Positions 24,060-36,411 are shown, counted from the first letter of the stretch. The stretch: DNA of 64,000 bases from Adiantum capillus-veneris (GCA_014529385.2 CM043966.1:103055087-103119086); one strand, 5' to 3'. Made by a program: numbers and translations. The notes: generated from the letters alone by a model not told the origin.

Positions 24060-25580
24060 TGTTTTGGTGTAGAGGCCGCCATTCCAAATTTCCTTCGTCA
24101 ACGACTTAGAGCGTCAGCCACCACATTGTATCGACCTTTATGATACCGAAGCTTGGCATCATATTCCTGAAGAATCTCCGCCCACCTGGCTTTCCGACCC
24201 TTCAAATCTGCTTGTTGTGTAAACCATTTGATGCTTTCATGGTCAAACACAATCTCAAATTGAGCACCATACAAATAATGCCGCCATGTTTTTAAGGCAG
24301 ACACTATTGCATAGAGTTCACACTCATAAACAGAGTAGTTCTGTTGAGCTGCATCAAGCTTCTTGCTTTCAAATGCAATTGGCCGTCCGGCTTGTAACAG
24401 GACTGCTCCAATAGCACGGTCACTGGATTCCGTTTCCAAAACAAATGGTTTCAAAGGATCTACAATAGCTAGTATGGGAGCTATAGCTAATGCATCCTTG
24501 AACGTAGTGAAATGTGTTGTTGAGCGGGTCCCCACTGAAAATCTTTGCCTTTGCCTTTCAGTTGATACGTCATGGGAACAACAATATTAGTACAGTTTTT
24601 AACGAACCTTTGGTAAAAACCTGCAAATCCTTTAAAAATGTGTAACTCTCCCAGATTTTTAGAAGAAGACCATTGCCGGATTGTATCCACTTTGGATTGA
24701 TCCATATATAGCCCATTAGCTGAAATAACATGCCCCAAATAGTGAATTTCTTCTTTCAAAAAATCACGCTTAGATTCCTTGGCATATAATTTATTTGTTC
24801 GTAACAATTCGAACACCTACCTTAGATGTTGTAAGTGTTCTTCTTCAGAAACACTGTAGACTAGAATGTCATCAAGAAAAACGATGACAAATTTGCCCAA
24901 GTACAGCTTCAAGACACTATCCATAAGTGTCATGAATGTTGCGGGCACATTGGTTAACCCAAAGGGCATCACCAAGAACTCGTAGTGTCCAAACCTTGTT
25001 CAAAATGTAGTTTTGGGTATATCAGCAAGTCGAATACGGACTTGGTGATAACGTGATCCCAAGTCCCCAAGTCTATTTTCGTAAAAATATGAGCATGAGT
25101 GAGTTTGTCGAACAACTCATCCACTCGTGGCAATGGGTACTTATTCTTAACCGTAACCGTATTTAAGCCACGGTAGTCTACGTACATGCGCATACTGCCG
25201 TCTTTTTTCTTCACCAATAGGATAGGAGAAGCCCATGGCGAAGAATTGGGTTGTATAAACCCTCTGCTAAGGTAGTCAGCAAGCTGGCATTCCACCTCAG
25301 CAGCTTCAGAGTAACTCATACGGAAGAACGGTTTATTGACAGGTTTACTGCCTGCAACCACATCGATGCTATGGTGCGCCGATCGTGTCGGCGGTAATAT
25401 TGGTGGCAAATCATTAGGAAAAACATCTTGAAATTCCTTTAATAATTTTTGTAACTCACTAGCAACGTTTGTTTGTTTGGAAGTAGCCATTGGTGGAAGA
25501 GATGAGAGAGAATCATGCGGTATTGAGGAATGTTCAACAGATTCAATGTTAGAGAGAAAATGAGACAGTGAGTAACACAA
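24060..25580 (-). pseudogene. Gypsy-C reverse transcriptase and RNase H
   Basis: Minus-strand frames give RT with [40 protein letters not shown] (24969-25580), a middle piece with [19 protein letters not shown] and the catalytic FLDDILVYS (about 24820-24970), the thumb with EEIHYLGHVISANGLYMDQS (24487-24816), and RNase H with KPFVLETESSDRAIGAVLLQ and KGRYNVVADALSR (24098-24535). Frameshifts lie near 25090, 24820 and 24535. Catalytic FLDD is retained but the protein is not continuous. The last residues before 24060 lead to the insertion. Confidence 0.9.
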
Positions 25581-25591
25581 GAAAACTTGAT

Positions 25592-26079
25592 CTATTTCAT
25601 TATAAAAACAAGCTCCATAAGCTCAGCTGTACATATCAATGGTGAAGAAGGTACATTCTTCTCTCCTAACAACAACACATGTGCACCATGGGATTCAAAC
25701 ATCAAGATGTTGTGCTCATAGCTAAGCTTCAGTGATGGTCCTAGGCTATCCAACCATTCCCTACCAAGGACCAAGTCTGCCCTCTCCATGTTCATAACCT
25801 AAAAATCCAAGGATGTGGAGTATCCCAGATTTCAGTATCATGTCCATTCATCATTGCTACCTTGTAGCGGTGGGTACTCGGAGTTTGAGGCAATTTGAGT
25901 TTTGTCACCAATCCATAATTGATAAAATTGTGAGTAGCACCGTCATCTACTAAGATGCACACCTTGTGCCCTTGCAGAGATCCGTGCATACGTACTAACT
26001 CATGTGGTCCGAAGGTTTGTTGCCACATGGAAGCTGTGAGACAACATTCATGCACCACCTCGGTGTGTGTCACTTCCAC
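25592..26079 (-). pseudogene. Gypsy-C aspartic protease
   Basis: Two frames overlap near 25792. They contain CILVDDGATHNFINYGLVTK, a retropepsin active site in which the usual Asp-Ser/Thr-Gly reads Asp-Asp-Gly, and the downstream ADLVLGREWLDSLGP flap/hydrophobic motif. Protease would cut the Gag-Pol precursor. A frameshift divides the two halves. Confidence 0.85.
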
Positions 26080-26088
26080 TGTAGAGAA

Positions 26089-27279
26089 TCATGAGGAAGA
26101 ATCAAGAGGCAGCAGTTGCACCATGTGCACTACTTTCTCCTTACCATGAGCATCAGATTTTCCCTTGGGACAATACTTTTTGCCATGACCGCTTCCTAAA
26201 CATTGAAAACATAATTTCTCTTTCTTAGCTTTATCAAAGTCCTCGGGAGAGAGAGGACCTCTAGACCCCTTGGGTTTTTTAGATGCTTGGCTACTATAAA
26301 ATTTCCTTTTATTATGCCCATATTGTGTGCGTGTATTACCATGTGTATTAGCAGGCATGTGATTATTATGTGATTTCTTTTCATCTAGATCATCGTGAAT
26401 ATATACTTTCACTATGGCTTCCTCAAGTGTTTTAGGGTCTCGGGTCTTGACGTGCTTCTTAAGTTCTGGTGTCAAACCACGTATAAATCCCCGTACTTGC
26501 TGAAAGTTATCTAAGCCTTCCAACTTGAGGATAACATCCCGATAGTGAGATATATATTCAAGTAATGATGGGTATTCGCGCATGGAACACGTGTCCCAAG
26601 CCGTCCACTTCTGATTTACCTCATTTGTAGGCAAAAATTCTTTGCGAAACATAGCTTCAAAAGCGGCCCAACTCTATGGTATGATATTCTTTTCCTTGAG
26701 ATACATCCACCATTTCTAGGCCTTGCCTTCCAGAGTTAAGCTTGTTTGCACTGCTCTACCTGTGTCCGGAGTACACCGTAAGGCGTGAATTCCATCCCAC
26801 TTACTGAGAAAGATATTCACTGCATCCTTATTGCGATCGCGGTCTTCTCCCTTAAAAGTTGGTGGTTTGGTGTTTTTCAACAACTCATCCACCTCTTTTG
26901 CAGTGAGAGTGTGCAAAGTATCACTAGTTGGACCTTGTCCTTGATTAGAAGGGCCTTGCCCCTGTGTAGCAACATGCTCATGCATGTAAGTGTCAGCAGG
27001 ACCCTTGGACTGCTGTTACATTAATTGGACCACTAATGTGGATAATTTAGTGACGTTTTCATTTAAAGATTTAAAATTTCCTTCCATGACTGATATGCGT
27101 GTCTGAAGTGCATGAAATTCTTGAATGTCAAGAAATTTATAGGCGTCGTCACCTACCGTAGCATCGCGGACACTCTCCATCAGAGCATTCGGCCGCGAGC
27201 CATCATGGGCAGGATCAGGCGTATTTTTCTCGAAATCAAAAGTCATATTGATATCTGAATCCATGGCGATACAGTGCAA
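26089..27279 (-). pseudogene. Gypsy-C gag
   Basis: Minus-strand frames give an N-terminal coiled region starting at about 27263 with MDSDINMTFDFEKN, the gag core at 26716-26985 with KPPTFKGEDRDRNKDAVNIF, the gag C-terminal half at 26089-26652 with NQKWTAWDTCSMREYPSLLE, and the zinc knuckle CFQCLGSGHGKKYC (CX2CX4HX4C). Frames change near 26990 and 26670, and stops are present at both places. The arrangement and length are normal for a chromovirus gag. Confidence 0.87.
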
Positions 27280-28050
27280 TGAAAGTAATAGTCAGAAAAA
27301 ATACATGATATTGATGAGCACTGCAAAGGTTAATTAGCCTTGCTAATCCTTGCAAAATCGATATTGTCCAAGTCGAAAGTAATCCCAAATGGCAGTCGTG
27401 TAGGGAAATCCTTACCCATTGTAGCTGAATCGAGTATGAGTAGAATTGCTTTCGACCGCAATTGATTTTGAGAGATAACATCACTTCTGACTCCCCTTGA
27501 GATGCTTTATGAAATCTCTGATTTTCTGCAGATAGTACGCAGAAAATTTGTGTGGGTGTATGTACTTGCCGGCCCTGTCGGGATGCCTAGCTTCGCCCGA
27601 AGCTTCACAAGAGGGAGGGGGGGTGCCCCACTGTGGGTACCGTCCCTTAGTTTGTGAAAAAAATTCGTGGCCACTAACCCCAATTGGGTTGGGCGCCCAT
27701 CGGCTGTGAAAAAAACGTTGTTCATCGGCTATGGCGGCTTGCAAACAGCGCGAGGAGGGAGCGTTTGCTCACCCCACCTCGTATGGTGGTCAAGGGCGCC
27801 TGCCTATAGGCAAGGGATTTGCTCCTCGCACCTGCGCGATGCCGTCAAGCCCGAGAGGACGCAATTTCGTGCAGGTCTCCTGTCGGTTGATTCCCCTCGC
27901 AAGAGGTGTTGCCCACCCTGCCGACTTCATCGTCCTCCTCATAGGGGGTGAGCTCCACGGCCTCAGTGACCCCGACATGCAAAAAGCATGCAAGGAGTTG
28001 TGTGGCTCTCCAACACCACGACTGTGACTTCCCAAAATTAGAAACCTTGC
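27280..28050 (-). other. Gypsy-C leader region
   Basis: About 770 bp lie between the primer site and gag. It is richer in G and C than its surroundings around 27560-28020. Overlapping frames on both strands here (for example 27790-28110) match nothing I recognise and are probably chance frames of a GC-rich leader. Confidence 0.55.
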
Positions 28051-28062
28051 TCTTGATACCAA
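28051..28062 (-). other. Gypsy-C primer binding site (tRNA-Met)
   Basis: On the minus strand TTGGTATCAAGA abuts the LTR end CTAACA and is complementary to the initiator tRNA-Met 3' end with one mismatch. Confidence 0.8.
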
Positions 28063-28192
28063 TGTTAGACAAGGGGAACTAGAACCTAGGAGTCCACCTA
28101 GGAGTCCCACTATGTAGCATGGATCCTAGCCCTTTGCCCTAGTTGGACTCCCTTTCCACACTGCCTAGCCCGGCCTTGCCATTGTCCTAACA
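28063..28192 (-). repeat. Gypsy-C 5' LTR (130 bp)
   Basis: It runs from TGTTAGACAAGGGG to GTCCTAACA and repeats 20846-20998. Confidence 0.9.
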
Positions 28193-28197
28193 TCCCA
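28193..28197. repeat. Target site duplication, Gypsy-C right (TCCCA)
   Basis: This matches 20841-20845 exactly. Confidence 0.88.
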
Positions 28198-29001
28198 ACC
28201 ATATAGATTATATGGATTCAACCACATTTTGGTGAGTAATTGTGAACTCACGTTTATCAATCCTTTTTTGGGCCTGTTTGTAAATGATTGGGGAGATACA
28301 GTAATACATACTACCACTCGTCTAGAGAGGGATAGGTAGGTAAGTATTAATCTAGTGCTAAAGGATATGCTAAGATCATATGTTAGTGAGAAGCACTAAA
28401 GGATATGCTAAGAGAATATGTTAGCAAGAAGCGATACAACTAAAATGATTACCTTTTTAGGTTGGAGTTTGTTTCTCATAATGCAAGCATATTGCACGAC
28501 TAGTTTAGTCCATGCATGTTATTATCACGTGGTCAACCTTGATCGTCAGTTTTGATGAGGTTGTTCACTGATGAGAAACAACAGCAAGCCAAGGACTTGG
28601 TTGGTGCTACTGAGCTACATCAACATGTCACATGTATGGAAAGTTGAGAAGAAATATTATTGCACATTGTTCCAGTATCTTCAAAAAGTCTGACAACTTG
28701 GTCATTCATTTAGGAAACCTCTTAGTTGTGATAACTCATTTTAAGTACTTAAGTGAGTTATATTGAGTATACACACTATCATATCCATCTAGTTTTGGAT
28801 ACAAGTGGTTGCAAACGGACAACAATGTGGACAATCAAGATGTTTCTCTTGGTTTCATTAAACCTCCTACTGAACCATGTATCGGTCAAATAGTCAGTTG
28901 GCCCAAGTCAGGGATGCCACTATGGAAAACCTTATTGTTCTTACAAAGACATCACCACTTTTGTTTTTGAGGACAAAAACGCTTCTCCAAGGGGGAAGTA
29001 A
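28198..29001 (+). pseudogene. Old plus-strand Gypsy, C-terminal remnant
   Basis: Near the end of this stretch (28890-28990) a frame reads RDATMENLIVLTKTSP and then, in a shifted frame, FEDKNASPRGK. This aligns with the chromodomain tail GATWENISVLKKKSPTF of Gypsy-C but is on the plus strand. The purine tract CCAAGGGGGAAGTAA (28988-29001) and TGTTAGGCC at 29002 follow, as expected for the end of pol and the start of a 3' LTR. The sequence between 28198 and 28880 is too decayed to translate, and contains a 38 bp tandem repeat at 28358 and 28396. Confidence 0.7.
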
Positions 29002-29400
29002 TGTTAGGCCAAAGGCGGCCAGGATGGACATGTGGTCAAGGGGTGTGCAATATTTAGACGACTACGAGCCTATATGTGGCATGGTTGGGTGAAGATTAGC
29101 ATGGTCCAATCCCCTATGTCTTACAATTAGGTTATTGTGCTATCATCATAAGAGTAGCGAGATCTTTTGACCATCTAGAAATCATCTTGACTAAGAATAG
29201 ATATGCATCTGACAAATCATCATCAAACTCCTTGGGAGGTTCCCTGAGGTGGTTCTTGATAAGTAATTATCTCTCTAATGCATGGTGCCCTTTTAACCGA
29301 CCACCGTAGAATCAAACTTCAGTAAGATGATAAATCATCTTACTATTCTCCTATTCTTACATGGTTTGTTGACGAGAAAAAGTAGAACTTGGTGGTCGAC
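29002..29400 (+). repeat. Possible 3' LTR of the old plus-strand Gypsy
   Basis: It starts TGTTAGGCCAAAGGC directly after a polypurine tract, like the LTR start TGTTAGGCAAGG of Gypsy-C. Its far end cannot be placed and no partner LTR was seen. Confidence 0.4.
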
Positions 29401-29514
29401 AAAGAACACTATGAAAATCTCTGATTGTTTATCGCACTCTTTTACCGCGTTTTGTAGAGAGAAGGTCCAAATTTAGATGGAGAGTGAAGAGAGAGGACTG
29501 GGTTTTTTTTAATT

Positions 29515-29625
29515 TTAACTATTATTGCGAGTATTTTTGCTATTATTATCGCATTTATTACCTCAGTTATTGCTGCTATTATTACCGTGTTTATTTTCAT
29601 GAGGAGATGTAGCGCCTAAACTTTC
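29515..29625. repeat. CACTA left subterminal repeat array
   Basis: Several degenerate copies of an ATTATTRCCG-like 9-12 base motif lie here, ending with GCTATTATTACCGTG and ATTTTCATGAG. The reverse complement of the right array contains ATTATTACCGCTATC and ATTTTCGTG at the matching spacing. Confidence 0.6.
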
Positions 29626-30204
29626 AAATTCTGGGTTAAATATCCTCCCCGGTCCCCCCTTCTCAAATTTTGGTGTTTTCCTCCTCTCAATAAAAATTAA
29701 AGAATAATATATTAAACTTTAAAATTTAAAAAAGAAACGATATGGAAACATGTAACAATAGCTAGCTATTTAAGATTACACTTGGTTACAGCTAAACTAA
29801 TCAATGTCACTTGATTAACATAATTGAGCATGTTCACAAAATTAGAGAGAGGAAGAGGGTGGAGAGAGAGATGAATGGATTACACGACCAAAAATCTTCA
29901 TAACTTACAAAGTATGCAAAATGTTTATGAATCATCTTCCAAAAGATCCCTACATGAAGCATCATCCAATTCTAAGCCCATGGCTCCTAAATCAATAAAG
30001 AGACAAACGAAATTGTCGTTTGTGGATGCGTTGGTTTCATCATCTTTGAATTCGCCATCCTCTATCTCATCATCTTCATCATCATGACAATCATCCTCAC
30101 TAAGACTTGCCGCCGTCGGACTTGATTCATCGACCTCCCTGTCCTCTGTCTCCACCTCATCCAAAGTAGGAGGTGGAAGAGGGTCGAAGATGGCCTCCAC
30201 TTCA

Positions 30205-33200
30205 TTAGTGGAAAAAATGGTTCTCCCCCGAGGTGTTATGGGAATTACGAACCAAAGTTTTGGTTGGTGGATTGATGGGATATAGATGACCTGTAGAAGA
30301 GAAGCTCAAAGTGAGTAACATTGGTATGATTAATGTTACAAGCAAATAAGAATAAAAAAGGTAGTCCCTCACCTGCTCACAATTGTGCAGTAAAACTAAA
30401 TTGTCATACCTCCCTGTGTGATGCACACTAGAGTCCACCATGTAGAGGCCATTCTCATGTCGTCTAAACACATTTGCAAACCACTTGCACTTGAAGACGG
30501 AGGTATGAAAGGTAAAACTAACCTTTAGTATCCTTTCAATAGTTTCACAGTACCTGGCTTCATCACCGCGTCTATGTCAAAGTTGCCCATGATGTCACAA
30601 TCCATGGTGGTTCTACGCTCATCAATGTGGCGCGTACAAAAATGACGACCCTTTGACCACATAGAGTTAAAGGAAAGACACTACAAAATAGGAAAAAATC
30701 TTTTATCGAATACAAATATAAAATAAAAAAAAACATTTACAATATGGTTTAGGTATATGAGTACTCTACCTTTGGTACATAGCCTCGTGCATATTCCCAT
30801 TCTTTGTTGGTGATGTCTTCTCCATGCACTTTTGCTTCGGTCATTCTCTGATGAATCCATTCTACACTAATGAGATATGGGAAACATGCAAGGTGTCTAG
30901 GCACTAGGGGTGCCCTCCTTCCTCCATGTGCTTGTTTCCATGCTTCTCTCTCTTGCAAATGCCTTGCCTTTGCCACTGTCCACAAGTCCACCCACTTGTT
31001 CATAACCTTTGCATTGAGAATACAAAAGTTATTGACCACTCGGGATAGATTCATATCCATGTTAAGTAGTTTTCCCTTTCCACTTGGCAAGTGTAAAGTC
31101 ATCCTTGCATCTTCCTCGTTTGACCACATGCGAGGCATTGAAGGATCAACTTGTGAAAAATACTATGAGATGTAAACAAATGCCTCTTGCAGGGTCCATC
31201 CTACGGCCATACATACCTCTGGTTGAGATCGTAAAGCTTTGAGAGTCTTTAAAAACCTCTCTAAGCAAAACATCCATCGTACATGCACTACTCCACATAT
31301 AGTGATCTCCTCCACCACATGAACCAAGAGTGGATCTGACTAAGAAGGACCGACCGAGGAAATGCATCCTCAATGACATACACAATTTCTGTTGCAAGTG
31401 TTTGATCAACAGGGATAACATCTATTTCAATTTCCTTGGAGCTCACAAATCTGCAAGAAAACACACAAGGATACAATAAGTTCTATTTGAGATTATTGTG
31501 TACATAAAAAAAGTGTAGTTGAGTGGAGTCTTGTGGTGTACCTTACTAGCTCTCCAAGTTTGAAAATAGCATCCCTGACTTTCTTGTCGTGACATATACA
31601 CATACCCACCGGCAGAATGAACTACAATGTAAATTAGGGGAAGGGAAAGTGAGAAAAATTCATACACACAAACTATAGATAGAATAAGGAGAGAAGCATC
31701 TTGTGCCAATCATGGGAATTCAACCATAGAATTGAATGATTCCACTCTTCTTCGATTTTCTGAAATCTCCCTTTAGCGACCTCATGTATCTTGTTGGTGT
31801 GTGAATAGAAGCAATGGTGCCCTTCACTTTGTCTAATTCTTCTTTGGCTAGCATCCATGGTGCTTTAGGAAGCACAATATTTCCATTGGGGACATGGCGT
31901 GGAGTAGCAGAGATGGGGAGACATTTCAAAAGCCTCAAATCCTCCCTTGCACCCAAAGAGTCCTTCTTGCCAATAATGTGGTCCCATAGTGTTTGGGCTA
32001 CATTCTTGAATATGTGCATGGGATCCAAGAGGTGTATTTTTAAGTCCTTCCAATATGGAAGCCTTAAAAATATAGAATACCTTGACATACCTTTTGGTGG
32101 AGCACACGGAGCCGGATTGTTGTTGTAGTGCTCTTCCCAAATGGTTGCCCAATTTTCCATCGTGAACTTTAGAGGTGTCTTCCCATTTGTTGGAGCCTTG
32201 TGCTTGCTATGACATTGGGGTAAGAAATGATGGTTGTTTGGATAAATTACCTTGTGCAAGGCATCAGGCCTCTCTATCACCAATGATGGCCCGTAAGTAG
32301 GACATGCATTGTGATCCGATGTGGACAGCCCTGCATACATATCATGTCATTAGAGAGATGAATGGCTAGAGGGAGAGAGAGATAGGGAAAGAGAGATGAG
32401 AAAGGATAACCAGAAATCTCTTCAAGACCAAGATAGTCATGCATAGTCCACATAAGGATTCCCCTCACAATGGCTTCTCTCCCCCCCTTTGCAAGTGAGG
32501 CATCTACAACAGGAATGCCTCTCCATAACTCCTCCAACTCCTCCATGAGGGGCTCGAGGTAGAGTCACACTTTGTACTTCCCTGGCACAAGCAAGAAAAG
32601 AAGTATTTTGCCTTCTTGGTTGTCTCCCATGGTGGAATATTGTAATTGACTATCACCACAGGTCAAGTGCTCCATGAAGTAGACTTAATTCTGAAGGGAT
32701 TATACCATCACTTGCTAACCAAAGCCTCAAGTGTTGACTCCAACCCAAACTCTGGCCATTCAGTTTCGTTGTGCCTCCATGCAGGTGTATCGGAAGGGAC
32801 ACACATCATTCCATCATTTGAGTGGTGGTTGGCGTGCCACGCGAGAAGCTCCATGGTAGACCTGCTTTTAAACATGTGTTGAATGTAAGGAATTAAAGGA
32901 AAATGTCTTAATACCTTGTGGGGTAGGTACGGCTCGCTCACGTCGGTCTTGTATCGTACTTCCATGCAAACGGGACATGAGCTAGCATGTGTGTGCTCAT
33001 TACGGTATAGCATGCAATCGTTGACGCATGCCTGAATGCACTCATACTCTATTCCAAGTGCAGTGGCATACGATCTAGCTCATCCATGATCTAGAGGGAT
33101 GTGGTGATCTTATGGCAACATTTTGCCCATCAACTACAACAAACATACGAATTAATACAATTGCAAGTAGGCGATACCATAAAGCGAGAGAGATGTATAA

Positions 33201-33650
33201 AAAGTCATATTTCAAACTTACCCAAGGAGTGCATCGACACTTGCATTGCTCCAACTAAATTTCACTTGCAAGTTGAGGACTTCCAATGATGTCCAGAGCA
33301 CCGAGTACTATGCACCGCCGTAAAGAGGTGTTCGGGCACTCGTCATCAATCTATTCTCCGTTGCCGCTACCCATTGAGTGCATGGCTGGCAATCCTCCTC
33401 GCACACGTCACGTTCATTAGCCAATAACTCATCACACATGTCAAACATGTGCTCATCCTCTGCCTCAAAGTGCGACTGAGAGGGAAAAGGAGTTGTTGAA
33501 GTAGAGCTAATGGGAGGATCACCATGTGGTGCACCCAATTCATGCAATAGCTCTTACCTCTGTCGTTTGGCTTTGCGCGCCGACGCACCACCACTGAACA
33601 CAGACTAATGGGGCACCTCCTCAAGCAAGGGGTGAGTGGTGCTCTCATCT
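30205..33650 (-). pseudogene. CACTA transposase (tnp2/TNPD type), with introns and stops
   Basis: Minus-strand pieces follow the order of plant tnp2 proteins: an acidic N-terminal part with RLMTSARTPLYGGA (33308-33547), WTSLEVLNLQVKFSWSN (about 33240-33300), SSCPVCMEVRYK with VLRHFPLIPYIQHMFKSRST and a WHANHHSNDGMM motif (32708-33013), LYLEPLMEELEELWRGIP with GILMWTMHDYLG (32277-32600), LPYWKDLKIHLLDPMHIFKN and SHDWHKML (31690-32340), then DUF4218-like segments (30749-31476) and a DUF4216-like segment (30205-30471). The transposase would cut and join the element ends. Pieces are separated by likely introns and by frameshifts and stops, so it is a pseudogene. Assignment rests on the ordered motifs. 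Confidence 0.85.
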
Positions 33651-34224
33651 CTCCGAGTGCTTTTTTTCAAGGATGCCAAAGCCTTTCGTTCTCCACGTGT
33701 TTCAATGCAATGCGTCTCAAGCGAGGGATTGCCCTTTTGTACTTAGTGCAAGAATAAGGAAGTTTTTCCTTGAGCCACCGATCGCGTTCAGGGCCTCCAG
33801 GGGGGCCACGATCATCCCACACACAACAAAAAAATTTTATTTAGTCATATGTGTTCTAAAAATAAACAATTAATTAATAAATAGATATATTTTAAAAATG
33901 ACTATATAGTCAAAGAGAATAAAGTGCAATGAGTGTCTTTATTTTTTTTAAATAAACTACAATCGATATGCGCACTAAATGGGTTAATTTTTTAATCGCA
34001 AATATCTAAAAGTGCTTTAAAAATGCACTTAAAAAATAAATAAAAGTACTAAAAAAATAAGTACTCATAAAAAAATTAAAAGTTTTCATCAAACAACTCA
34101 AAAGGCTAAAAAGAAAATTATTGATTTCTAACGGTAGAGGGGGGTGGTTTGTAAACCCCCCCCCCCCTCCCCCCCTTGCAACCTCGGATACATCTGTATC
34201 TGTTGAAATGACGTTGCACGAAAA

Positions 34225-34293
34225 TGATAGCGGTAATAATTGCGATAATGATCGCGGTAATATCCGCGGTAATAGTCACGGTGCTTGGCGCCT
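34225..34293. repeat. CACTA right subterminal repeat array
   Basis: CGGTAATA occurs at about 34231, 34254 and 34267, with related GCGATAATG between. The array ends in CACGGTGCTTGGCGCC. It is inverted relative to the array at 29515-29625. Confidence 0.6.
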
Positions 34294-34396
34294 AAAAAAA
34301 GAAGAAGGGCAAAGTATTCCGCGTTTTTGCGGTATACCCTGCCTTCTTCCTCTCCGCCATCACTCCTGCTTAAGCTCCCTCCCCCCTCCTACACCT

Positions 34397-34400
<4 letters not shown>

Positions 34401-34473
<73 letters not shown>

Positions 34474-34514
34474 CCTCCCCCACAAACACAACAACACGCG
34501 CACACGCGTGCGCA

Positions 34515-34561
<47 letters not shown>
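34401..34561. repeat. (CT)n and (CA)n microsatellites
   Basis: (CT)n covers 34401-34471 and (CA)n covers about 34519-34561, with a CGCACACGCG-like mix between them. Frames of Ser-Leu, Thr-His or Arg-Glu repeats over them are artefacts. Confidence 0.95.
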
Positions 34562-36374
34562 TTGGTTCAAAGAGGAGCGTTGGTTCGTTTGTGATGACTT
34601 CATCAAAGGAGGTTTACCGCGTTTGTCTTTGGAAGCTCAACCTATCAGGCAACCTTTCTACAACCTAAGGTAATCAAACCTCCCCCCCCCCCCCCCGCCC
34701 GGGTTATATAAATTGGCGAGCGAGTATTTTCGAGCAACGAAAAAATTGAGCAAGTCCCTTCAGAAATTCTTTATTACTTAGAGTGAATTGCAGAAGTACA
34801 AGAGGGTTTTTCATTGTTGAAAACTAGTCCCACGACCAAACTCAAATCTTATGATAACTAATCCCATGGAACTGAAATTACAGCCAATTTCAAGGTGGCA
34901 TCTTGGCTAGCTATGTGAGCAGCTGCTTCATTCAATGACCCCAAGCCAATGTCTGTGCTTTCACTCTCATGACATAGAGCTCACTTAATCATTACATAGA
35001 GGATCATGAGCCCCAGATCATCTTCCTTTTCTTTGAGAGGCTCTCCTAATTGTTGGACTACACCCAAGTTTTCAAAAATATAAACAACCCCTTCAATCAC
35101 TAATGACAATTGTATTTTACACATTTATCATGTATTCAATACACTCATTGTAATCAACACACTCATTCTATGTTGAAAGCCAAGCATGAGGTAAAGTCTA
35201 GCTATGAGCAAGCTGTGATAACAAAACAATAGCATATCTTGATTCTTATGAGGAGATACATACTAAAGTGAAGTTGCGTTATTATAGCATTAAAAACATT
35301 TTAGATTAGGACGCCTTTATGTCACACAAAAAAATACGTTTAATCACACAATGCAACTACATGACATTGTTTGAGCTAGTGGCTTTGTAATCATGAAGAA
35401 CTAATTAATTTCAAAACGCCTCTAAATATTGAAGATTCTATATCAACAATATCATTATAAAAGAAAATTGAAGCTTTTCAATCCTTCCATAGCCTCTATC
35501 TATAAACTCATTTGACACCAACCAAGGGCCTAAGAGTGTTAGAAAAATACCTGGGGTGCAATGTATTTTTCTAGCCCTGGCCGCCTAAGCATTAATGAAT
35601 GAAACGTAATCAATTAGTAGTCAAGAGTACCTAGCATTTGAGAGCTTCCCTTGTCGTTTGCGGGCAAGCTGGATTAAAGAATTTTGTAAGCTGTATGATT
35701 TCTTGAGCTTGAAGGTCAAAGTAATCTAGCCAAATTCCATTTTTTAACAGCATGTGGGCGACAATGCATATCATTTGACAAATTTTTCATAAAAATGGAC
35801 CCTCGGGCAAAGTGCCCTTAGCTTATCCTTGAGCCTATTGAGAAACCAAATTAGCGGGTTGAAGGGAGGGGGAGAAGGAGAAAATTCCGCTTGAAATTTT
35901 TAGAAAATAGAGTACTTAAACTACAAAAAATAAATTACCTCTTCGAATCTACATTAAAGTATGTTTGTGAAATTGATTTTTTCAAACTCGGACCCTACCC
36001 AAAAATGCCCGCTAATTCCTCTGCCTGTGGCACCACGTGCTCCAGTAGCTCTCCAATCTGCTGCTACAACCAGTCCGCACCGGCGCGGAATGGTTGCAAC
36101 ATCAGACCAGGGAGCTATGCGTGCCTCATGGGTGGATGTTGGCAAGGAGGCCAGACGACAATTTTGTGACACTTTGAAGGGATTGAACGGATTGAGATGG
36201 CAAGGAGGGCGAACGACAGTCGCTATTGCATGTGTGTGTATCTTAGCAAACATTGCAATGGCATTTACCACTATGGCTTTGCAAGCTTGGAAACTACCTT
36301 TGCAAATAGTTGGTTGCACTCACGCTTGGCTCCCCCTTCGCATCCCTTTTCAGGCAATGGAATATATAAATTAT

Positions 36375-36376
<2 letters not shown>
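34562..36376. other. Intergenic, no gene recognised
   Basis: This 1.8 kb holds a poly-C run (about 34682-34696) and mostly AT-rich sequence. A 182-codon plus-strand frame at 35961-36509 runs into a GA array. It has no motif that I know and a second frame of similar quality overlaps it, so I do not call it a gene. Confidence 0.5.

Positions 36377-36409
<33 letters not shown>
36377..36409. repeat. (GA)n microsatellite
   Basis: About 16 GA units. Confidence 0.95.

Positions 36410-36411
<2 letters not shown>

Larger units (their letters stand above)
20846..28192 (-). mobile_element. Gypsy-C: chromodomain LTR retrotransposon with TCCCA duplication
   Basis: Minus-strand Ty3/Gypsy element, 7347 bp, with short LTRs (130 and 153 bp), a perfect 5 bp duplication, tRNA-Met primer site, gag, protease, RT, RNase H, integrase and chromodomain. 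It carries a non-coding insertion of about 1.4 kb between RNase H and the integrase zinc finger. It is broken in several places. The integrase has lost the segment that holds the catalytic Glu. It differs from the A/B family in LTR length and sequence. Confidence 0.92.
29400..34300 (-). mobile_element. Degenerate CACTA (En/Spm) DNA transposon
   Basis: A tnp2-type transposase on the minus strand (30205-33650) lies between two arrays of short repeats that are inverted relative to each other: ATTATTACCG/GCGGTAATA-like motifs at 29515-29605 and at 34225-34280. The flanking GGGGGG-rich sequence on the inner side is shared as well (about 29645-29670 and 34138-34180). Inverted subterminal repeats are a hallmark of CACTA elements. 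I did not find clear CACTA termini or a 3 bp duplication, so the outer ends are approximate. Confidence 0.65.

Noticed and set aside
27481-28110. Cluster of overlapping frames on both strands
   Set aside because: They lie in the GC-rich leader of Gypsy-C between primer site and gag. None carries a known domain, so they are likely chance frames.
34860-34980. Possible LINE RNase H tail (minus strand, NEAAAHIASQDATLK)
   Set aside because: The match is a single short stretch with no second motif, too weak to annotate.
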